From Staphylococcus simulans (GTDB lineage Bacteria > Bacillota > Bacilli > Staphylococcales > Staphylococcaceae): a stretch of 64,000 bases of DNA. The notes beneath the pieces were generated by a model. The model searched no databases, was not told the DNA's origin, and saw only the letters and a program-made list of their open reading frames with translations. Positions 27,864 through 42,800 of this stretch are shown in pieces. Location: contig NZ_PPRU01000007.1 in NCBI RefSeq assembly GCF_002902285.1, positions 1 to 64,000 of the forward strand, given 5' to 3'. A program made the translations under genes and the position numbers. Position 1 is the first letter of the stretch, and each line of letters begins with the position of its first letter.

Positions 27864-30800
27864 ATGAAAAAATTAGATTTTCTTCCGAATAGACGGAACA
27901 AGTATTCTATACGTAAATTTACCGTAGGAACAGCTTCGATTCTATTAGGAACAATGTTGATTTTAGGAGTAAACGATGAAGCAAGAGCAGCTGAAAACAG
28001 CACATCTGATTCATCAGGCAGCAGCTCAAGCAGCTCGACGGGAAGTGGCGACACTTCAACAACTGAGTCAACTACAGAAACTACACCGACACAAGAGACA
28101 CAAACAAATACGCCAGAAACAACGACGAATACGACAGAAACAGCACCACAAGTTGATACCTCTCCACCACAAGAACCGGCTCAAAATACAACTGAAACAA
28201 CAGAAACACCTGCGACATCCACGCCATCTGGTGAGACGTCTGCGCCAACAACTGACCCTGCGCCAGCACCAGATACGACTACAGAACAAGATTCAACACC
28301 TTCTAATCAAGAATCTTCAACACCAACATCTTCAGAAACACCAACACCTTCACAGCCATCATCAAGTGAATCATCTCAAACACAAAGTACTCCTGATACT
28401 AAGACAACACCTTCAACAGACGCACCTTCAACAGACGCACCTTCATCATCAAACGACACTTCATCAGACTCTCAAACAACACCATCAAATGATACATCAT
28501 CAGAATCTCAAGCGGCACCATCAAATGATACATCAAATCTAGATACATCAACAGGAACGTCAGGTGCACCATCAACAACTGACAGTAATACTACAAATAG
28601 TACAGCTAATGATACTTCTACGCCAAATTCAACGAATGACACAACAATTTCATCTATTGAATCACCAACACCGACATTGTCTCAAGATTTATCACAAACA
28701 TTGGATAGCAGTACAGATAAGGAAAGTGCTTTAACAGATTATTTAGCAACTGAAGAAAATTTATCACCTGAAGCAGCACAACAAGTGGTAGATGGTATGG
28801 CAGTAGATGCGAATACTGCGACAGATGAAGAAATCGCAGGTGCTTTATTGACTTCTTATTTACTGAATACATCGAGCGCACCTGGCAGTGATCCTGTGGG
28901 TGAATTACCATTAACAACATCTACACAATCATCAACGACATCAAGTTCAACAAGTATTTCACCGACGTTTCGTATGATGGCATTTTCAGCATATGCAGCA
29001 CCAGCACCAGCGACACAAGTCAGCACGTGGGATCAGTTTATTGCGGCGTTAAATGACAAAACAGTCTCTAATATTCAATTGACTGGCAATATCACAGGTA
29101 CAAGCTCACCGAACCTTCAAACTTCAACAGGACGCTCTGTGACGATTGATGGTGGCGGTTATACGTTGAATACGGGAACGAATATTATTAACGCCCCAGC
29201 AACATCAGGCAGTTGGAATATGACGTATCAAAATATGAATATTACAACAGGCAATACAGGTGGTTTAGTAAACTTCGGCGCAAGTACGACGACTAACAAC
29301 ACTATCTCGTTCAATAACGTCAAACATACTGGCAGTAACTTGGTGAGCAGTACACTCGCAAACCAAAACGTGAATGTCAATATCAGCGGCAACTTCAGTT
29401 CAATTAGTAATGACAGTACTTTAAACCGTTCAAACATTGGTGCGAAGAATATTAATATTGCGCCGAATGCTACTGTTAATATTACACGTACTGGTTTAGG
29501 TAACGCACTACAAGTGGTTGATGGCGGCGTCATTCAAACAGGTACGAATTCAAATATTACAATGAACGTTTCGCCAACCAACCCATGGGGCACAACGAAC
29601 GGTACAACTGCATTCCAAGTCGGTAATGGTGGCTCTGTGTTAATTGGTGATGGTTCGACATTAAATGTTACCGGACAAAACATCTTTGCTTTCGCAAATG
29701 ACGGCAAATTGTATACAGGTGCGAATTCTACAATCAATATCAGTCAAAAAGGTAACGGTAACATTGTTGATATGGGGACTGGCAGTACTTTCGAAGTTGG
29801 CCAATACTCTAAATTCATCGCATATTCCGATGGACATCGTGCGGGTGATTACTCAAACAACAACCTGATAGGATTAGATGGTAACTCTCAAATTTTAATT
29901 GATGAGTACGCGACATTATTCTTAGATGCGAAAAACCATCAATGGAACCCAGATACTAAGACACAAGTCGGCGCTTATAATGACTTAGTCAACATTAATG
30001 CGACAGGTACGCAAAGTGCATTATTATGGGTGAAAGATAATGCGACATTAGACTTGCGTACAGATAACCGTGACTATTACGCGGAAGTTTTATCGATTCC
30101 TTTAGGCGGAACAAGTCAAAACCGCCAATTTATCTTTGATAATGCGAACTATATCAACTTCCAAAAGAACAGTATTGTCACAAGTGGCCAAAGTACAAAT
30201 GGCAGTAAGCCGAACTTGATTTATATGGATCCTGGCTCTCCAGGTTATATGAAGTGGAATGGCTCTTATATTGTTAAAACTTGGAATGCGACACACTTTA
30301 GTGATCCAAATCAAAGTGCAGATGCGGATACAGTTTGGTCTGACGTTGTAGATTTACAAGCAGCACAAAAAGGTTTCTCTACAGGTACACCAACTTATAA
30401 TACGACAGAATCTACAAGTGCCAGCTCAACACCTTCAGGTACAAGCAGTAAAGACTTAAGTACTTTAAACTTAAATACGATTCAAAGAATTGTGTTAATC
30501 AGTAATAACTCAGTCAACCCTGAAGCGGTACCGGCACAAACAACAGTAGAAACAATTGAGCCAAGCACAAGTTATCAAGCTGTTTCAGACCCGACAAAAC
30601 CGCTTGGTACTGAAACGATTGTGGTAGAAGGTGTACCAGGTTCACAAACTGTAACAACAGAACCAGGTAAAGATACTATTGTGAACGTGACACAACAGCC
30701 AACAAACGAAGTTATAGGTGTGAATAATGTACAAGCGACGACAACAACTATTCCTTACAACACACAATATGTCGGTGTAAACCAACCAACGGATTATACA

Positions 30801-33800
30801 AATGTGCGCACACAAGGCCAAGCAGGTTCAACAACAACGACAACGACTTACACTGTAGATTCAACAACAGGTCAATTATCTAATCCAGTGACTACTACAT
30901 CGACAGTTCAACCTGTAACACAAGTCATTGAAAAAGGAACAGTTCAAACAACAACAGCAGATGTACCATATGAAACGATTTATAGAGAAAATCCAAACTT
31001 ACCTCAAGGTACACAAAACGTTGTTCAACAAGGGGTAACAGGTCAAACACAAACGACAACGACTTATACAGTGAACCAGACAACAGGTGCATTAGAAAAT
31101 CCGACAAAATCAACAACGACATTAACACAAAAGCAAGATCAGATTATTGAAGTAGGATCAGGTGTGACAACGTCAACAACTTCACCGATTCCATCAGGTA
31201 CGACATATGTTGCAGATCCAAACCCTGATGCAGGAGTTGGAGACCAAACAGTTGTGACGCAAGGTCAAGATGGTGTCGCAACAACAGTAAAAGAACCAGG
31301 TCAAGAAGCAGTTACAACAACGACAACACCAGCTGTTGATGAAGTCATCAGTGTGGATAATGTTGATACTAACGTGACACCGATTCAATATAATACGGTG
31401 TATCGTTATAACCCGGATTTAGCAGTAGGAACAACGAATACGTTAGTTCAAGAGGGACAAAATGGTTCAACAACGACTACAACAACGTATGATGTAGATG
31501 CGACAACAGGTGCATTATCTAACCCGCAAACTGTGACAAATACAATCAATCCAGTTGACCAAATCTATGAATATGGACCAGTCGCAGGCGATACAGTGTA
31601 TCAAGTCGACCCGAACTTACCATACAACCAAACAAATACAGTGCCAGGCACGCCAGGGGATCCGAACGATCCAAACAACTTGCCGACGGACACAATTGTT
31701 TATGTTGGTAATGTCAGCACATCAACGACACCAATTATTCATAGTACCAAATACATTGGTGTGAATGAACCGACGACGTATAGAAATGTAGTGGCTGAAG
31801 GCAGTGATGGTTCAACAACAACGACAACAACGTATGAGGTCAATCCTCAAACAGGTGAATTGATTAATCCGCAAATTAATACAGAAACAGTGCCTGCAGA
31901 AAATCGCATAATTGAAAAAGGGACAGTCCAAGTTACAACAGCAGATGTACCATATGAAACGATTTATAGAGAAAACCCAGATTTACCACAAGGTACAGAA
32001 AATGTGTTGCAAGAAGGTGTGGTAGGTCAAACACAAACAACAACAACTTATACAATCAACAGCACAACAGGTGAATTAGAAAGTCCCGTTTCAAATACAG
32101 ATACTTTAGTACAAGCACAAGATCGTATTATTGAAGTGGGTACAGGTACGACGTCTGTCACAACTACACCAATTCCAGCGACAACGGTTTACCAAGCGAA
32201 TCCTGACAAAGATTCAGGTACAGGTGACCAAATTGTGATTGTTGAAGGTCAAGATGGTGTGTCAACAACAGTGAAAGAACCTGGTCAAGAAGCGGTTACA
32301 ACGACAACCACACCAGCGGTTAATGAAGTCATCGGTGTAGATAATGTTGATTCAGCGACAGCACCGATTCCATATGAAACAATCAACCGTTATAACCCAA
32401 CATTACCTGTTGGTTCACAAAATGTGGTCGTTCAAGAAGGAAAAGAAGGTACCGCAACGACAATCAAGACATATGAAGTTGACCCAGCAACAGGTGCGTT
32501 ATCTAATCCGGTGACAACGGAAGAAGTGTCTCCATCAACACCGCGTATCGTAGAATACGGACCAGTTGAAGGTAATACGGTTTATCAAGTCGACCCGAAC
32601 TTGCCATATAACCAAACAAATACAGTACCAGGTACACCTGGAGATCCAAATAATCCGAATAACTTACCGACGGATACTATTGTGTATGTCGGTAATGTCA
32701 ATACAACAAATGAAACATTACCTTATGACACGCAATATGTAGGTGTTAATCAACCGACAGATTATACAAATGTACAAACAGCGGGACAAAATGGTGTGAC
32801 GACAACGACAACAACTTATGAAGTTGATCCAAATACGGGTACATTGATTAATCCATCTATTTCAACACAAACGACACAACCTGTGACAGAAGTGGTTGAA
32901 AAAGGAACAGTCCAAGTTGCGACAACACCAGTACAATATGAAACGATTTATCAAGAAAATGCGAATTTACCTGTAGGCGTTCAAAATGAAATCCAACCAG
33001 GTGTGGTTGGGGAAACAACAACGACAACAACGTATACAGTGAATCCTGAAACAGGCGCATTAGAAAATCCGTCATCAACAGATGCGACAACAGTTCAAAA
33101 ACAAGACCGTATTATTGAAGTCGGTACAGGTACAACTGTTGTGACTACAGATCCAATAGCGCCGACAACGGTTTACGAAGCAAACCCTAATCCAGATGCG
33201 GGCACAGGTGATTACACAGTAATAACACCTGGACAAGCAGGTGAAACGACAACTACGAAAGAACCTGGTCAAGAGCCAGTCACTGAAATTACGACACAAC
33301 CTGTGAATGAAGTCATTGGTGTGGATAACGTAGATACAACAACAGAAACAATTCCGTACCAAACAGAAACACGTTATAACCCGAACTTGCCAGTAGGCAG
33401 TACAGATGTAGTGGCACAACCAGGTCAAGATGGTGTGATTACGACAACGACAACGTATGACGTAGATACAACGACAGGACAACTGTCTAATCCACAAGTG
33501 TCAACAGAGACAACACAACCTGTGACACAAATTATCGAATATGGTCCGGTTGCCGGAGAAACGATTTATCAAGCAGACCCGAACCTGCCATATAATGAAA
33601 CAACGACGGTTGAAGGTACGCCTGGCGATCCGAATGACCCGAATAATCTGCCTACAAACACAGTGATTAAAGTAGGTAATACAACACATGAACTCGCAAC
33701 ATTACCTTATGACACGCAATATGTAGGTGTGAGTCAACCGACAGATTATACGAATGTCAGAACGGAAGGACAAGAAGGATCAACAGCTACGACAACGACG

Positions 33801-36800
33801 TATACAGTGGACCCAGATACAGGTGCGTTATCAAATCCGGTCACTTCTGTTCAAACGATTGGACCAGTTACACAAGTGGTTGAAAAAGGAACGGTTCAAA
33901 CGACAACAGCGGATGTCCCATATGAAACGATTTATAGAGAAAACCCAGATTTACCACAAGGCACACAAAATGTGGTTCAACAAGGCGTGGTTGGTCAAAC
34001 ACAAACAACGACAACGTATACGGTAAATCCAGAAACAGGTGCGTTAGAAAGTCCGACATCTGACACAATAACTACGATTTACAAACAAGACCAAATTATT
34101 GAAGTAGGTACAGGCGTAACGACATCTACAACGTCACCGATTTTACCGACAACAACTTACCAAGCGAACCCTGATGCAGACCCTGGCACAGGAGACCAAG
34201 TTATCTTAGTGCCTGGTCAAGAAGGTGTTGCGACAACGGTAAAAGAGCCAGGTAAAGAAGCGGTCACTACAACAACTACAGAACCGGTAAATGAAGTGAT
34301 TGGCGTGGATAACGTGGATACTACAACGAGCACGACAGCTTATGATACGATTACACGTTATAATCCGAACTTGCCGACAGGCAGTACAAATGTAGTCGTT
34401 CAACAAGGTCAAGATGGCGTTACAACAACGACAACTACGTATGAAGTAGACCCGACAATAGGCCAATTATTAAATCCGCAAGTAGAAACAAACACAACAG
34501 AACCAGTGAGTCAGATTGTGGAATATGGTCCTGTCGCAGGCAATGTCGTGTATCAACCTGACAGTAATGTACCTTATAATCAAACTAATACTATTGAAGG
34601 TACACCTGGAGATCCAAATGACCCGAATAACTTACCGACAGATACAGTTGTCAAAGTGGGTAATGTGCAAACGGATGTGACGACACAACCATATGAAACA
34701 ACATATGTAGGTGTGAGTCAGTCGACAGATTACACAAATGTTCAAACACAAGGTCAAGACGGTACAACGATTACCACAACAACGTATCAAGTGGATTCAA
34801 ACACAGGTTCACTATCAAACCCTGTGACTGCAGTTCAAACGATTGCGCCAGTGACACAAGTGGTTGAAAAAGGAACAGTTCAAACAACAACAGCGGATGT
34901 CCCATATGAAACGATTTACAGAGAAAATCCGGATTTACCACAAGGTACACAAAATGAAGTTCAAACAGGTATTACAGGTCAAACACAAACAACAACGACT
35001 TACACAGTGAACACACAAACAGGTGCACTAGAAAGTCCAGTTGAAAACACAACGACATTAGTTGAAAAGCAAGACCGCATTATTGAAGTGGGTACAGGCG
35101 TAACAACGTCTACGACAACACCAATCCCACCTGAAACAACTTATCAAGCAAATCCTGATAATGATCCAGGTGTCGGCGAACAAACGATTATTACACAAGG
35201 TCAATCTGGTGTATCAACGACAGTCAAAGAACCTGGGCAAGAGGCAGTTACGACAACGACAACAGAACCTGTGACGGAAGTCATTGGCGTAGATAATGTG
35301 GATGTGACACAACAAGATATTCCGTATAACACGATTGAACGTTATAATCCGAATTTACCAGTGGGTACAACGAATTCAGTGGCACAAGAAGGGCAAACGG
35401 GTCTTAAAACAACAACGACAACGTATGAAGTTGACCCAGATACAGGCGCATTATTAAATCCTGCGATTAATACAACAGAAACTGCGCCAGTTGATCGTAT
35501 TATTGAATATGGTCCAGTGGCAGGAGAAGTAATTTATCAACCAGACCCAAGCTTACTAGTAGGCCAACAAACGACTACTGAAGGTGTACCAGGAGATCCA
35601 AACGATCCAAATAACTTACCGACAGATACGGTTGTTAAAGTGGGTAATGTCGATACTGCGACAACAATCTTACCGCACGATGTGACATACGTGGCAGTAG
35701 ATCAACCGACAGATTATAAGAATGTCGCAACAACAGGTGTCGATGGTTCAACGACTACTACAACAACGTATCAGGTGGATCCAAATACAGGTGTGTTAAG
35801 CAATCCGACATCAGTTAATCAAACAACAGAACCTGTGACAGAAGTTGTGGAAATCGGTACGCAACAAGTCACTACAGCTGAAGTACCTTATACAACGATT
35901 TATAGAGAGAACCCAGACCTTGCGGAAGGCACACAAAATGAACTTCAAGCAGGTGTCATTGGACAGACACAAACGACAACAACTTATAGCGTGAATCCAG
36001 AAACTGGAGAGTTATACAATCCAGTTGCGAATACAGTAACGCTGACTGAAAAACAAGATCGTATTGTAGAAGTCGGCACTGGCGTGACAGTAACAGACAC
36101 AACAGTGATTCCGCCGATGACAACGTATGAAGCAGCACCGAATCCAGATGCAGGTGTCGGTAACACGACAGTGATTACAGAAGGTGTACCAGGTGAATCA
36201 ACAACAAAGAAAGCACCAGGACAAGATCCAGTTACTGAAACAACAACACCGCCTGTCAACGAAGTGATTGGTGTTGATAATGTAGACACAACAACAGATA
36301 CGATTCCATTCGATACGCAATATGTAGCAGTAGATCAACCTATCGGCTATGAAAATGTGGCGACATCAGGTCAAAATGGTACAACAACGACAACAACAAC
36401 GTATCAAGTCGACCCGAATACAGGTGCATTGATTTCTCCAGAAACAACAACGACGACAGAACAACCAGTGGCACAAGTGATTGAAATCGGTACAAAACAA
36501 GTGACAACAAACGATATTCCATTCAATACAACGTATGTCGATAATCCGAACTTGCCAGTAGGAACTGAAAACGAAGTCCAAGCAGGTATTGTGGGACAAG
36601 AAGAAATCACAACAACATATACTGTAAATCAGACAACAGGCGCACTTGAAAATCCGGTGTCTGTGACAACAACACAAGTTGAAAAACAAGATCGTATTAT
36701 TGAACGTGGTACAGGTGTCACAACAACTGAAGTGACAGAGCTGCCACCGAAAACAATCTATGTTGCGGATTCAGATAGTGATGCAGGTGTGGGCGGTACG

Positions 36801-39800
36801 ACTGTTCTTACGCCAGGACAAGCAGGTTCAACAACGACAACGACTGAACCAGGTCAAACACCTGTCACAGAGACAGTTCCGGCTGTAGACCAAGTTGTAG
36901 GTGTTGATAACGTAGATACAAGCACAACAGATGTTCCGTTTGAAACGCAATATGTCGGTGTGAACCAGCCTGTGGGTTATGAAAATGTTGCAACGACAGG
37001 TCAAAACGGTACAGAAACAACGACAACAACGTATGATGTGAATCCAGAAACTGGAGCGTTGACGAACCCTCAAGTTTCAACAACATCAACACCAGCTACT
37101 GCACAAGTTGTGGAAATCGGTACAACGCAAGTTGAAACTAACGATGTGAATTACGAAACAATTTATAGAGAAAATCCAGACTTGCCTGCAGGTACACAAA
37201 ATGAAATTCAAGCAGGTATTACAGGACAAACTCAAACAATAACAACTTATACAGTAAATGCGCAAACAGGTGCGTTAGAAAATCCAACTTCAAATACAGT
37301 AACAACAAAAGAAGTACAAAACCGTATTGTTGAAGTCGGTACAGGTGTAACGACACAAACTACGACACCAATCGCACCAACAACAAGTTACACCGCAAAC
37401 CATGATACAGCGCAGCCAATCGGAGAACAAACAGTGATCACAGAAGGTGTGCCAGGTGAATCGACAACAACGAAAGCACCAGGACAAGAGCCTGTTACTG
37501 AAACAACAACGCAACCTGTGAATGAAGTCATTGGTGTAAACAATGTGACACAAACAGAAACGGATGTACCATATGAAACAATTATCCGTTATAATCCGAA
37601 TCTGCCAGTCGGCACAACGGATTATGTAGCACAAACAGGACAAAATGGTTCAACTATTTCTACGACAACTTATGAAGTTGATACAAACACAGGAGCATTG
37701 ATTAATCCGAACACACAAACAACAACAGTTGATCCAGTAAATCAAATAGTAGAATATGGACCAGTTGCTGGCGGTACAACATATCAAGCAGACCCGACAT
37801 TACCAGCTGGTCAAACAAGTACAGTACCAGGTCAACCAGGAGATCCGAATGATCCGAATAATCTGCCGACGGATACTGTGGTAAAAGTGGGCAACGTGAC
37901 AACAGAAACAAGCCCAGTTCCTTATAACACGCAATATGTAGGTGTTAGTGAACCGACAACGTATACAAATGTTCAAACACCAGGACAAAATGGTACTGAG
38001 ACAACAACGACAACGTATACTGTGAACCCAGAAACAGGTGCACTTGAAAGTCCAGCAACTACAACAACGACAATTCCTTCAACAACTGAAGTGATTGAAA
38101 AAGGTACAGTACAAGTTGTAAATACGGATATTCCTTACGACACAGTATATAGAGAAAATCCAGATTTACCTGCAGGTACACAAAATGAAATTCAAGCAGG
38201 TAGCGTTGGCACATCACAAACAACAACAACTTACCAAGTGAATGGTCAAACAGGTGCGTTAGAAAATCCAACGTCAGAAACAACAATTCTATCTGGAGCA
38301 CAAACACGCATAATTGAAGTAGGTGTCGGCACAACTGTTACGACAACAGATGTGATTGAACCTAAGACGAATTATGTCGCAAATCCAGATGCAGACCCAG
38401 GCACAGGTGATCAAACAGTCATCACACCAGGTGAGCCAGGTGAATCGACAACAACGAAAGCACCAGGTCAAGAGCCTGTCACTGAAACAACAACACCAGC
38501 TGTTGATGAAGTGATTGGTGTAGACAATGTGGATACGACAACACAAACAATTCCGTACGAAACCATCATCCGTTATAATCCAGATTTACCTGTCGGTACA
38601 GTGAATCAAGTGGTACAAGAAGGTCAAGACGGTACGACAACAACGACAACGACATATGATGTAGACAGCACAACAGGTACATTGTCTAATCCGCAAGTAA
38701 CACAAAGCACAACAGCACCTATCAATAAAATTGTAGAATATGGTCCGGTTGAAGGTACGATTGTGTATCAACCAGATGCGAATCTGCCATATGGTGAAAC
38801 AGAAACAAATCCAGGTACGCCAGGCGACCCGAATGATCCGAATAACCTACCGACTGAAACAGTAGTGAAAGTGGGTAACCAAGTTACAACAACGGATGCG
38901 TTGCCATATGACACGCAATATGTTCCAACAACTGAACCAGTAGGCTATGAAAATGTGAAAGTCGCAGGTCAAGATGGTACATCTACAACGACAACAGTGT
39001 ATGATGTGGATCCAACAACAGGTACATTAAGCAATCCAGCAGTGACGACAAATACAACACCAGCTGTCACACAAGTTGTTGAAAAAGGCACAACGCAAGT
39101 CACAACAAGTGCTGTACCATATGACACGGTTTATGTAGAAAATCCTAATTTACCTGAAGGTGCACAAAATGTGCTTCAAGAAGGTTCAGCAGGTCAAACA
39201 CAAACAACGACAGTTTATTCACTCAATGCGGAAACAGGTGCTTTAGAAAACCCAGTTTCTTCTACAGTGACAACACAAGAAGCAATCAATCGTATTATTG
39301 AAGTCGGTACAGGCGTAACGACAACAACGACAACACCGATTGCGCCGACTACGTCATACGAAGCTAATCCAGATTATACGCAACCTGTCGGAACACAAAC
39401 TGTGACAGTTCCTGGTCAAGCAGGGGAATCAACGACAACGAAAGCACCAGGACAAGAAGCGGTTACGGAAACAACAATTCCTGCGGTGAATGAAATTATT
39501 GGTGTGAATAACGTAGAACGTACAGAAACAACCATTCCATACGAAACAATCGTACGTTATAACCCAAGTCTTCCTGTAGGTACAACAGATTATGTTGCGC
39601 AAGAAGGTACGAACGGTACAACTACAACGACAACAACGTATGAGGTAGATAATCAAACAGGTGCGTTAACAAATCCACAAACACAAACGACAACAGTAGA
39701 TGCGGTGAATCGTATTGTGGAATATGGACCGGCAGAAGGCGGCATCATTTATCAACCAGATGCGACGTTGCCTGCAGGCCAAACATCTACAACACCAGGT

Positions 39801-42800
39801 ACACCTGGAGATCCAAACGACCCAGATAACTTACCGACAGATACTATTGTGAAAGTCGGCAATACAACAACAGAAACAACTCAAGTACCTTATGAAACGA
39901 AATATGTAGGTGTTGATGCACCAACAACTTATACGAATGTACAAACACCAGGTCAAACAGGTACAGAAACAACAACAACAACGTATAGCGTGAATCCTTC
40001 AACGGGTGCTTTAAGTAACCCGCAAATCACAACAACATCAACACCAGCTGTTGATGAAGTGATTGAAAAAGGTACGACACAAGTCACAACAGCTGACGTT
40101 CCTTACAATGTGGTTTACAAAGAAAATCCTAATCTACCTCAAGGTACAGAAAATGTACTGCAAGCAGGTATCACAGGACAAACGCAAACAACAGTAACGT
40201 ATACGGTGAATCCGCAAACAGGCGAGCTAGAAAATCCATTATCAACAGATCAAGTGCTAGTAGAAAAACAAGACTTGATTATTGAAGTGGGTGTCGGCAC
40301 AACATCAACGACAACAACAGAAATTCCGCCAGAAACAACGTACGTTGCGAACCCTGATCCAGACGCAGGTACAGGTGATACACAAGTGGTGACACCAGGC
40401 GTACCGGGCGAGTCAACGACAACGAAAACACCAGGGCAAGAAGCGGTGACAGAAGTTACTACACCAGCGGTTAATGAAGTGATTGGTGTAGACAATGTGG
40501 ATACGACAACGAAAACGATTCCGTATGAAACAATCATCCGTTACAATCCAGACTTACCTGTCGGTACAACAGATTATGTTGCGCAAGAAGGTCAAAATGG
40601 AGTCACTACAACGACAACAACGTATGAGGTGGACAGTCAAACAGGTGCGTTGACGAATCCTCAGACTGAAACACAAACAACAAATCCAGTGCAACGTATT
40701 GTGGAATATGGACCAGTAGAAGGCGGTGTGGTCTACCAACCAGATTCAAGTGTGCCATATGGCGAAACAGTAACTGTTCCAGGTACACCAGGTGACCCGA
40801 ATGATCCAAATAATCCACCGACAGAGACGGTCGTTAAAGTTGGTAATATGACAACAGATACAACACCAGTTGCGTATGACACGCAATATGTACCGACAAC
40901 TCAACCAGTGGGCTACGAAAATATTACGACACCAGGTCAAGACGGAGTAGTAACGACAACAACGATTTATCAAGTGGACAAGACAACAGGTACATTGATT
41001 AATCCAGAAGTAACATCAATCAAGACACCACCTGTCACACAAATTGTAGAAAAAGGTACAACACAAACATCAACGAACGATGTACCATACGAAACAGTGT
41101 ATATCGAGAACCCTAACTTGCCTCAAGGCACACAAAACGAGTTACAGGCAGGTGTTACAGGTCAAACGACAACGACTGTGACGTATACGTTGAACCCACA
41201 AACAGGTGCGTTAGAAAATCCGACAGAAGTGACAACTACTGATATTGCGAAACAAGACAGAATCATTGAAGTCGGCAGCGGTACAACAACATCTACGACA
41301 ACACCGATTGCGCCGCAAACTTCATATGAAGCGAACCCAGATGTATCACAACCAATTGGTACACAAACAGTGATTACAGAAGGACAACCAGGTGAATCTA
41401 CAACAACGAAAGAACCGGGTCAAGAAGCGGTAACAGAAGTGACAACACCAGCAGTGAATGAGGTTATCGGTGTCAACAACGTAGAACAAACAACAGAAAC
41501 GATTCCGTATGACACGATTGTCAGATATAATCCGAATCTGCCAGTCGGCACAACGGACCATGTCGCACAAGAAGGTCAAAACGGTGTTACTACGAAGACA
41601 ACAACGTATGAAGTAGATGCGACAACGGGTGCGTTGATTAACCCGATAACGAATACTGAGACAACCAACCCAGTGCAACGTATTGTGGAATATGGACCAG
41701 CTGCAGGCCAAGTGGTTTACCAACCGGATCCGAACTTACCAGCAGGTGAAACAAGAACAGTGGAAGGTCAACCAGAAGATCCGAATGACCCAGATAATCC
41801 ACCGACAAACACAGTCGTTTATGTAGGTAATGTCGTAACTGATTCAACATCAGTACCATACGATACGCAGTATATCAGTACAGATGAGCCTATTGGTTAT
41901 GAAAGTGTCGTAACACCAGGTCAAGACGGTACGACAACTACAACGACAACGTATGAAGTGGATCCGATGACAGGCGCATTAGTAAATCCAACAACATCAA
42001 CTGAAACAACATCACCGACATCGCAAATTGTCGCAAAAGGTACAACTCAAACAACAACGAATGACGTACCATTCGAAACAATTTATCAAGAAAATCCTAA
42101 CTTACCGCAAGGTACTCAAAATGAAGTACAAGCAGGTATCACAGGTCAAACTGAAACAACAACGACGTATACAGTCAATCCAGAAACTGGTGCACTTGAA
42201 AATCCATCAACTGTCACAACAACTGTGACACCGGCACAAAATAGAGTGATTGAAATCGGAGTCGGTACAACCGCAACGACAACAACAGAAATACCGCCGT
42301 CAACTTCATATGAAGCGAATCCAGATCCATCACAACCAATCGGTACACAGACAGTGACAACAGAAGGACAACCAGGTATTGAAACAACAACGAAAGTACC
42401 AGGGCAACCTGCGACATCAGAAATTACAACACCACCAGTCAATGAAGTGGTAGGTGTGAACAACGTTGAACAAACAACAACACCTATACCATTTGAAACA
42501 ATTATCAGATACAATCCTGATTTACCAGTCGGTACAGTTAATCATGTGGCACAAGAAGGTCAAAACGGCGTAACTACAACGACAACAACGTACGAAGTAG
42601 ACAAAACAACAGGCGCTTTATTGAATCCGACAACAACAGAATCTGTCACAACACCGCCAGTTGACCGTGTGATTGAATATGGACCTGTCGCACCATCTAC
42701 AACGTACCGTCCAAATCCAGACTTGCCAGTTGGCGAGACACAAGTGATAGAAGAAGGTACGCCAGGAGATCCGAATGACCCGAATAATCTGCCGAAAGAC

